Source of the DNA: Pomphorhynchus laevis
Taxonomy: Eukaryota; Acanthocephala; Palaeacanthocephala; Echinorhynchida; Pomphorhynchidae
DNA: 64,000 bases
Assembly: GCA_012934845.2 (NCBI GenBank)
Contig: WNNJ02002050.1
Span: 62,001-126,000 of the forward strand
Reading direction: 5' to 3'
Numbering within the stretch: position 1 is the stretch's first letter; each line of letters begins with the position of its first letter. The notes beneath the pieces are model-generated. The model was not told where the DNA came from, ran no database searches, and was given only the letters and a program-made list of their open reading frames with translations. This document shows, in pieces, positions 56,570-64,000 of this stretch. Made by a program: the position numbers and the translations under genes.

Positions 56570-58175
56570 TTTCTTCAGTTCTGCTGTCATTACCTAATAA
56601 AACCTTTCCTTCTGACCCAATTGCCACACTTGTTTAAAAATATCTGCTCCTCTATTTCACCCTTCCTAACCACATTGTTCAACTCGTCAATCCGTAGCCG
56701 TACATTTCCTTCCATCTGAAAATGCGCCAGTGCTCGTCCTCTCATCAGAAAGCAATCTCTAGACTCCTCACTACAATCTTCGAACCGTCCTATCTCACTT
56801 CTCCCAACCCTCTCTAAACCCCTTGAGCGCCTCGTTCTCAAGCAAGTTAATACATATCTCTTTTCCTCCAACTTATTTACTCCCTTCCAAGCCGCTTTTT
56901 GATCATATTACTCTACTGAAATTACCTGTCTTAAAGTTTATAACGACTTACTCATATCGCGTGATCATAAATTATGTAGTGTCATAGTTTATCTTGAGCT
57001 ATCGTCTGCATTTGACATCGTCGATCACTCGATTCTTCTCCATCGCATTCATCATGATTATGGCTTCTCTTTACTCACTGTGTCATGGTTTTCTTCATAT
57101 CTATCAAACCGTACATTTCGCGTCTAATCTAACTCTTATCTATCATCCTTCGTCAATCCAGTCCGGTGCTCCACAATGTTCAGTATTAAGCCCTATGATT
57201 TTCTCTCTTCTTCTCGGTGACTTGTCTTCGATTTCTTAAACATTTCACTTCCATATGATGCAATATGCTGATGACATTCTCATCTACGCTCATGCACCTG
57301 TTTATCGTATTCACTATCTTAGTGTTTCTGCTTCCGATTGTCTTGTCTTAATTTCCAATCATCTTTATTCCTTTCGCCTTTCTCTGAATCCTGATAAATC
57401 AAAAATTATGTGGATCCTACCTCGACGCCACGGCTTAGAACCTCCCTCTGTATCATTAAATTCTACAATTCTTCCAGGTCGCTGATAATCTCGTTTTCCT
57501 AGGCTTCCATTTCGACAACCGACTTTCACTTAAACCTTTCGTTAGAGATAAAGTAAGCTCATTGACCTTGATACTCCGCAATCTACGTCAAGTTCGTAGA
57601 TTGATCGATTTCCCTTCTTGTATGACTATCATATCTTCTATCTTTTTCTAGACTCGATTATTGTCTTAGTCTATTTTCCAACTCACCGAAATCCACTCTT
57701 CTTCCCTTACAACACATCGTCAACGCAGTTGTCCGAATTCGCCTCCGTCTTCGTCGTTTTGATCATACATACCACCATATTGCTAGCCTCGATTCGCCTA
57801 CAATTTATTGTCGTGTTCAAATTCGTCTTCTTCTCCTTGCTTTCCGCCTTGTAACTTTTCATACCCCTTCATTTATCAACCTTCCTTTTCTTGATAATTC
57901 TCGTCCTGTTTACTGTTCCTTGCGTTTCTGTAATTCCCTTCTTTTACATGTCCAAAACTACTCTACCGCCTTTGGACTCCGCTCCTTCCTGGTGGCTGCT
58001 TCTCTATCGTGGAACCATCTGCCCATTCATATACGCCAATCAACTTCCCTGCCGTGCTTCAAACGACAAATCCGATCCCATTTAAACAATTTATCTGCTT
58101 GACTTTTTCATTTTTGTTTGTGGACTTGTAAACGTACAGCTTGTACGCATTTGCCACTTTAAATAAATTATTGTT
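56570..58175 (+). mobile_element. LINE-B copy B4, RT to 3' end
   Basis: RT start near 56600-56890 (PISLLPTLSKPLERLVLKQV, FSSNLFTPFQAAF), motif A LSSAFDIVDHSILLHRI-like near 57000, motif B QSGAPQCSVLSPMIFSLLL (frame 56994-57239), motif C MQYADDILIYAHAP (frame 57255-57485) with SLNPDKSKIMWILPRR. C-terminal parts follow (57618-58102, LRSFLVAASLSWNHLPIHI). The 3' end has the hairpin GCGTACAGCTTGTACGC-like (GTACAGCTTGTAC), ATTTGCCA and a TTATTATTA tail. Several frame changes. Confidence 0.8.
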
Positions 58176-59607
58176 ATTATTATTCGGTGCACTAAATTCG
58201 ATTTCTGTTTTTCTAACGGATAAAGAACATGTTGAACTCAATAGTAGTGTAGGAGATTCTGACGCCACATCCACCAATCCATGTTCAACTATATTACCAC
58301 CAATTGTTTGTGACCACCATAAGAGAAGTTCCCGGCACTAGAGTGATTTGCGACTTCTTTTTAACGTCGAAGGCTTGCAAGCTCTCGTGGAAGAAGGTAT
58401 TATAAATTGGCCGTAATGGTTTTGACGTTGTCGTCCTCGTTGAAACTTTTGTTACAGTGAAATCATCATTGCCCGGTTTTTACACATTTGATAGTCCCGC
58501 AACGCTCGGTCATCGGGGGCACCCACGCGGTGGGATCATGGTAGGTGTGAAACCTTTGCTCTCCAGTTGGGATCGCCGCCTTACAAACTTTTCTGTGATG
58601 GTGGATACTCCTGATATAATCCTGGTAAGGTCATATTTAACCCATCTCATTCGGCCGCGGACATTATTGACGAATTCTCTCTGCTATTACCTGTTTCCAT
58701 CTCAAACCCCATTGTTATAGCTGGGGACTTCAACGCACGTTTTGGGTCACCTCGATCTAATAAGCTAGAACAATTAAAACAATTGTTTCAGTTGTATAAT
58801 CTCGATATTCATGTTCCTGAAGAACACTGGTCGACGAAGCTTGGAATGGTCGCAGCTGTATTGACTTAATTTTCTCTAATTTGACCATAGAGCGCATTTA
58901 CCTTGAGTTGACTACAAGTTGGTCCCTTGTACGAAAACACAAGCCAATATCATGTCTTCACTTTCAAACGGTGTTGTTTCTAATGTGCAACCCAGTCGTA
59001 TTCTCCATTTGTCCAAAGTAGATATTTCCAAGATATACCAAGCTCTTGGCTGCCTTATCACCGGTAAACTAGAACAAAGCATGAATAAAATGAATTCCGC
59101 ATTAATAGGTGTTTGTCACTATTGAATTAGACCTAGCAAAGTTTATAAACGTGTATCTAGACCGCTGTGGCTAGTTGCTCTTCAGCGGAAACTGCTAGCA
59201 CTGTATAAAGACTCACGATATGACCTTACAAATCGCGACAATTATGTTTATCTTCGACGTCTTTACGTGCAAGAAATTAGAAAATTTAGGAGAGCGCATT
59301 TACTCGAAGAGGAATACAGAATTATTGCTAAAGCCCAAAATACTCCATTGGTGCTTAGACGTGTATCTGCATGTAATACATCCAGTATTCCATTAAATTC
59401 ATAAACAAATCATTTTCGCAATATTCTTTATGATTTCAATATTAATGAGACAATTATTATAAACATCAGCGTAACCGCGTCTCCCAATGATTATGATTCG
59501 CTCAATCTTGCTTTCACTATAGACGAAATAAAACGAGCTTTACACACTTCGAAGGGTAATAAGGCTTACGGGTCTGGCATAATATGCATTGAGCATAGTG
59601 ATGGCCT

Positions 59608-60195
59608 TTGTTAAGTAACTTCTGGTTGTTCCTTTTCAACGCGTTCTTGTTCGGAGCTCCTATACCCAGTTCATGGAGATTAGTTATGATCAAAGTATTA
59701 TACAAAGGTAAGGGAGCTACCGATAATACAAATTCATATAGGGGAATAGCCTTCCTGGATTACCCTTATAAATTGCTCACTTGTATAATGGCATCACGAC
59801 TAGTAGCTTCGCGAGGTTTTCTTTTGCCACTAAAACAAATCAGATTTCGGAAAGGAATGACTACTTTGGACGTGTTCAGGACAATTAGCGATCGCGTTCT
59901 TGACCGATTCACAAATCACTCGTACCTCTACGTTATATTCATAGATTATCACAAAGCTTTTGATTCGGTGAATAGAGAACTACTCATACGGAAACTTGTA
60001 CAAAATACCGGAATATCAGTGCGCTTTCTGAATTTGCTAAAGGGGGCGTTGCAACCCAGCGCTCTGAGTATAACTGACGGTTTGGATCAATCTGAACCAT
60101 TTATCACTAACAAAGGTGTTCATCAAAGTGATCCTCTGAGCCCGATTTTATTTTCCTTTTTTTCTGATGGACCTTCCAGATCAATTGCGTTGTGA
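59608..60195 (+). pseudogene. LINE-C reverse transcriptase N-terminal half
   Basis: 195 codons with RT motifs 1 to B: YKGKGATDNTNSYRGIAFLD, FRKGMTTLDVFRTISDRVLD, YVIFIDYHKAFDSVNRELLI and VHQSDPLSPILF. The usual QGDPLSP has become QSDPLSP. The frame ends before the YADD box. Confidence 0.8.
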
Positions 60196-60262
60196 CTCAA
60201 CTTTGATTAATTGTGCTCTTTACGCTGACGACTAGGCAATAATGTAATCCCAACTTTCCGCT

Positions 60263-61087
60263 GTGAAAGTTTCCCTTTTTGCACTAAGCAGGTATTGTAA
60301 AGCTAACAGACTAAAGGTCAATATAAACAAATCAAAGGTTGTCAAATTTCGTAGAGGAGGACGCCTTAGTCGTAATGATCCTATTTACTACGAAAGTGAC
60401 CAGTTAGAAATCTGCAAAAGCTATAAATACCTCGCTATAATGTTATCGTCGCGTTGGTCCTTTACGCAACACTTTGAATTAAAAGCCTCAAAAATGGCTA
60501 TGTGCGCTGCATGTATTAGCAATCTGGGTTATCTTTCTTTTGAGAAGGTACTTGGCTTCTATAAAGTCATGTTGCTTCCTATTATCACTTACGGAATACA
60601 AGCTTTCTTGACTGATTTAAAGGCTGCAAACTTTCACTAGCTTGATATATGCGTAAGGAGATTTGTAAAACGCTCATTAGGTATTTCTGTGGAAGTGTCT
60701 TCAACCTTAGTAGCTTTGCTAGCCCGTATTGAACCTTGTAGTTGCTTAATTTGTGACATGCTTGCGCTACCGCGCACAGATGAGTTTTTTAAGAACTTTA
60801 ATGATTTTCAATCTAAATTAGCTAAGCTTGACCCGAAATTCCTAGAATTTCCTGCATTTACACAATCCCAATGGAGAAATACAATTCAAAAAAAATGCCC
60901 ACTTATACGGCGTGCATCTGTGCATGGCTATCACGACAAATTGTGTTCTGTTCACCTACCATGTCACAACAAAGGCCCCTATTGCTTTTGCAAGTTCTGC
61001 CTCAAGGACTGTAGATGTCTCAGTCATGTATTTTCGTGTGATTGTCTCTCAAAGTGGTCGTTAAGCGAAATTGATAAGTTACACTAA
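60263..61087 (+). pseudogene. LINE-C RT thumb and C-terminal Cys/His region
   Basis: Frame 60263-60640 has NRLKVNINKSKVVKFRRGG (motif D) and YESDQLEICKSYKYLAIMLS. Frame 60689-61087 has SCLICDMLALPRTDEFF and a C-terminal C-x-C-x2-C...H...C cluster (CFCKFCLKDCRCLSHVFSCD), as in several LINE clades. A stop separates the two frames. Confidence 0.7.
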
Positions 61088-61295
61088 ATACTTTACACAT
61101 GACATCTTGAAAAGTTTCAATTCCTTAAATATCCGCCAGATTCCGACACAAAACCTTCGCCTGCTTTTAGACGATCAACAATTCAACAATTTTTGATTTT
61201 TTGTATTTCATGCAACTATTGTTTATACTGTTTTGCCTAAGCCGAGAGGTGGACGGGCTTAATAAAACTCTTATTGTTATTGTTATTATTATCCA

Positions 61296-61771
61296 GTCAT
61301 CCAAATATCGTCACCGAATCGGTATTCACCAGCAAGTCATGTAATTTTTATTTCAATTCCAAATTTATTTCTTTTAAGACATCACCGAGTTCAGGTGATT
61401 TGATTTGTTCCTGAGCCAAGCAGAATCGTCTACTATGGAGTCACAAATTGCAAGACAAACATCTATTGCGAAATTACTTGCGTTGCACCAAACCACTACT
61501 GAATTCATATTTGCTACCGTCTATATACCTTGTATTTGATTTTAAATAATAATTATTTCAGATGATAGCCATAAGGCTGTTTATAACCCTATTGTTTAAA
61601 CTATTTTGGATCTTAAATAATAAAATAATGAAATAATAGACAAAATTATGAAATTTTAAGAATTGCCATAATATGTAATAATATTGACTTCAAAATCATT
61701 TAAATACTTTAATAGACAAATATCTAAAACTAGGTTACTATAAAAATACAATCAAACAGAAAATAGTAAAA
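61296..61771. other. Intergenic DNA, no gene seen
   Basis: AT-rich DNA between LINE-C and the RLE LINE fragment. The last 21 bp are the left target duplication. Confidence 0.5.
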
Positions 61772-62593
61772 ATATAATATAATAAAATCAAACGTAAATT
61801 TTATTTTAATTTTTAATAATTTTTTTGTATAAAATTGATTTAATCGTTCTGGCATTTTTAAATCTTTCATTTCATAGCCGTTCACAATTGGGCTCGTTGA
61901 TTGTATAAATCGTTGAAAGTTGAGAGACTCGGTAATTTTTTCTTCTCAAAGTCATTGAAACTGCTTTGACGATTAGCATTGATAGTTTCGTCCTTATGTA
62001 TATAATCCATTCAGAATATGTTCTTTCTTGTGCTGGTAACAATCTTGACAATTGTTGTATGATCGCGTTCGCCGAATAGCCAATCCCGCCGGTTGTAGAG
62101 ACAATAAACGGATGGAAGGAACCGTATTCTATCAGTTGGATTATCTCACTGTACTTCGATATTTTTCTATTTTCGTGATATCTGTATGGATCAAGGACAT
62201 TCGTTGCAGAGTACGACGGAGCCAAACAATTGAAAACACATACGTCCACAAAGTACCGGCTTGTCGCATCACCAAACAATCCATGAATCAACAGGTCACT
62301 CCGCGCATCCAGGTTTCTTGTTGTAGTAGCTGTTTCAAAAAGGATCGTATCCAGAACGGGTTTAAGATGTGGTTCTTTTGTCGCTGTTAGACCTGCTTTC
62401 TTGCCAAGATCGTTAAGCTCGTTAACAATGATGTTGTGACGAACAAATGTGAGACCGTGTAATTTGCAATAGAGAGAGCGTGTACCATGCTGTTGACTGA
62501 ACCACAAGCACACATTTTGGCGAGTGGTATTGACAAACTGTATCTGTTTGCCACTGCGTTATGAAATTCCGTCGTGAGAATTATGAAATTCCA
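61772..62593 (-). mobile_element. RLE-type LINE C-terminal fragment (copy D2) with 21-bp target duplication
   Basis: The frame at 61872-62513 (213 codons) reads LHGLTFVRHNIIVNELNDLG, then ARSDLLIHGLFGD, RYFVDVCVFNC (RLE-like D...D) and ENRKISKYSEII, ending HPFIVSTTGGIGYSANAIIQ. It belongs to the same broad class as the LINE part at 10437. A direct repeat ATCAAACAGAAAATAGTAAAA flanks it (61751-61771 and 62594-62614). 5'-truncated; the remaining frame is unbroken. Confidence 0.75.
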
Positions 62594-62619
62594 TCAAACA
62601 GAAAATAGTAAAATACAAT

Positions 62620-62940
62620 ATACCCCTTCATTTCTCAACCTTCCTTTTCTTGATAATTCTCGTCCTGTTTACTGCTCCTTGCGTTCCTGTAATTCCCTTC
62701 TTTTACATGTCCCAAACTACTCTACCTCCTTTGGACTCCGCTCCTTCCTGGTGGCTGCTCCTCTATCGTGGAATCATCTGCCCATTCATATACGCCAATC
62801 AACTTCCCTGCAGTGCTTCAAACGACAAATCCGATCCCATTTTAACAATTTATCCGCTTGACTTTTTCATTTTTGTTTGTGGACTTGTAAGCGTACAGCT
62901 TGTACGCATTTGCCACATTAAATAAATTTGTATTATTATT
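62620..62940 (+). mobile_element. LINE-B copy B5, short 3' end
   Basis: Nearly identical to 57866-58165 (SLLLHVPNYSTSFGLRSFLV, WNHLPIHIRQSTSLQCFK), with the same 3' hairpin and TATTATTA tail. 5'-truncated. Confidence 0.9.
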
Positions 62941-62979
62941 AATATAATAATAGTATAATATAATATAATTAAAAAAGTA

Positions 62980-63471
62980 ATGAGTCATTAAAATCGTCTT
63001 GTTGGTAGTCGGTTGAATTTCATTTTGTTGAGATATTTCCGGACCTCTTCGACTAACTTGTATTTTAGCTGGCTACATAATAGCTTCAGCTATCAGGTCG
63101 CATTACGACAGAAAGCATGCTGTCCAGACAACTCCACAGAGCGGGACTCATCAGTGGACGTCTCTGTATCATCGTTGTTTCGTCCCTCAGCATGCACTAT
63201 ATTGACGATACACATGGTGGTCCTCCATCAGATTGAAATGAGTCATTGAAATCGTCTTGTTGGTAGTCGGTTGAATTTCATTTTGTTGAGATATTTCCGG
63301 ACCTCTTCGACTAACTTGTATTTTAGCTGGCTACATAATAGCTTCAGCTTATCAGATCGCATTACGACAGAAAGCATGCTGTCCAGACAACTCCACAGAG
63401 CGGGACTCATCAGTGGACGTCTCTGTATCATCGTTGTTTCGTCCCTCAGCATGCACTATATTGACGATACT
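62980..63471 (-). repeat. 258-bp direct duplication with a coding frame
   Basis: Copy 1 is 62980-63237 and copy 2 is 63238-63471, about 97% alike. On the minus strand copy 2 has an open frame (63243-63452) reading RRPLMSPALWSCLDSMLSVV and LKLLCSQLKYKLVEEVRKYL. Copy 1 has a small indel in it. An acceptor-like AATATAG precedes the frame, so it may be a duplicated last exon. Family not recognised. Confidence 0.75.
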
Positions 63472-63527
63472 AAGACAATCGAACAGAAAATAGTCATTAA
63501 CATGTATTGGCTTCGCTGCTATGTAGG

Positions 63528-63635
63528 ATCAAGGAATAGGTGTCGAAACCTGATAGCATAGCGGTTCCTCCTGATGACCTCTAATCCTTATTATAAAACA
63601 CGTATGTTATTTATTAGTCAATTAATAAAAATTGA
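63528..63635. repeat. Dispersed repeat G, copy 3 (reverse)
   Basis: Reverse of 32215-32300: GTGTCGAAACCTGATAGC, CCTGATGACCTCTAATCC. Non-coding. Confidence 0.6.
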
Positions 63636-64000
63636 CTTTTATTTTTAATTTCAATTTTTTTAACTTGAAATAAATTATTTAAAATATTATAACAATTATT
63701 GAAAAATATTTAGAAAAATAATGCCCTTTTACGGTTCTTTTATTTTGCATAACGGAAGGTATTAGTAAGATAGTACGTGTTTAATCCGATTTTAATCAAA
63801 AATAATCATATTTCAAGATATTTAATTTTTATTTTTTTTAGAAAAAATCAAAAATTAAAAATGAAAATGTGTAGTGCATATTACGACCTGAAACGTTAAA
63901 TACATCATCAATAGAGAATTGTTTATAACATATAACAGTATATCAAGTAAAAGTTAGTAAAAAATTATGATCAACATTATTTTTGAGATAAAAACATTTT
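63636..64000. other. AT-rich DNA, no features seen
   Basis: TTTTTAATTTCAATTT-like sequence; no open frame or repeat recognised. Confidence 0.5.

Larger units (their letters stand above)
58330..61295 (+). mobile_element. LINE-C, EN-RT element
   Basis: A third LINE family. Endonuclease remnant 58457-58900 (GHRGHPRGGIMVGVKPLL, then IVIAGDFNARFGSPRS near 58715). RT in 59608-60195: VMIKVLYKGKGATDNTNSYR, GIAFLDYPYKLLTCIMASRL, IDYHKAFDSVNRELLIRKL (motif A), GVHQSDPLSPILFSFF (motif B). YADD at about 60222 is followed at once by a stop. Then 60263-60640 (RLKVNINKSKVVKFRRGGR) and 60689-61087 (C-terminal Cys/His cluster PYCFCKFCLKDCRCLSHVF). The tail is TTATTGTTATTG. Confidence 0.8.

Noticed and set aside
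63400-63460. Canonical hammerhead from GGGACGAAAC and CTGATGAGTCCC
   Set aside because: Only two bases lie between the would-be cleavage site and CTGATGA, so stem I cannot form; the strings also lie in an open frame. Kept only as a remark.
1-64000. LTR retrotransposons, endogenous retroviruses or Polintons
   Set aside because: No gag-pol with protease/integrase, no LTR pair with primer site and no capsid gene seen; direct repeats present are the hammerhead-like ones.
1-64000. tRNA and rRNA genes
   Set aside because: No cloverleaf with A and B boxes or rRNA core was found by eye; GGTTCAATCG-like strings lie in LINE-A coding DNA.

Overview
The window is AT-rich nuclear DNA of an invertebrate animal. 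Evidence is intron-split host genes with GT-AG borders, animal-type proteins, many non-LTR retrotransposon (LINE) copies, and Penelope-like reverse transcriptase (RT) fragments. I cannot fix the phylum: the host proteins are divergent and no rRNA or mitochondrial gene is present.

Host genes are few. (1) 599-1863, minus: first coding exon of a CNNM/ACDP metal transporter; the rest lies off the left end. (2) 10547-13309, plus: one unbroken 920-codon frame whose first ~365 residues are the C-terminal part of a restriction-like-endonuclease (RLE) LINE and whose last ~430 residues are ubiquilin (STI1-like region and UBA, no UBL). (3) 13992-17671, minus: a six-exon gene for the U3 snoRNP protein IMP3, rebuilt here from splice sites; it gives 183 residues. 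(4) 49175-49435, minus: UQCRQ, subunit 8 of respiratory complex III, with a likely 1-nt frame change near its C-terminus.

Most of the rest is repeats. LINE-A (jockey/R1-like: ORF1 with zinc knuckles, ORF2 with EN and RT) occurs at 3.6-6.8, 7.0-8.0, 21.5-23.3 (split), 24.2-25.3, 25.3-28.6, 28.7-31.5, 40.7-44.6 and 51.3-55.5 kb. LINE-B (ORF1 with a PHD-like finger, conserved 3' hairpin) lies at 2.3-2.9, 18.8-19.9, 21.9-22.8, 23.3-24.1, 56.6-58.2 and 62.6-62.9 kb. LINE-C is at 58.3-61.3 kb. RLE LINE fragments are at 10.4-11.7 and 61.8-62.6 kb. Short RT remnants of further LINEs are at 20.0, 33.0 and 46.7 kb. Penelope-like RT remnants are at 8.4-9.9 and 49.5-50.6 kb.

The most striking theme is a family of ~115-bp repeats, at least 12 copies, both strands, several in tandem or inverted pairs. 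Each carries a hammerhead-ribozyme-like core: CTGAAGA, a 6-bp stem with a 4-nt loop, then GAAATATC. At 2966-3485 two copies flank a ~295-bp body, the layout of an animal retrozyme or non-autonomous Penelope-like unit. Some sit inside IMP3 intron 4. Other repeats: a 3.7-kb array of ~100-bp units (36.4-40.1 kb), a 13-bp HindIII-site minisatellite (18.3-18.6 kb), a ~310-bp interspersed repeat (31.6-33.8 kb) and a 258-bp tandem duplication (63.0-63.5 kb).
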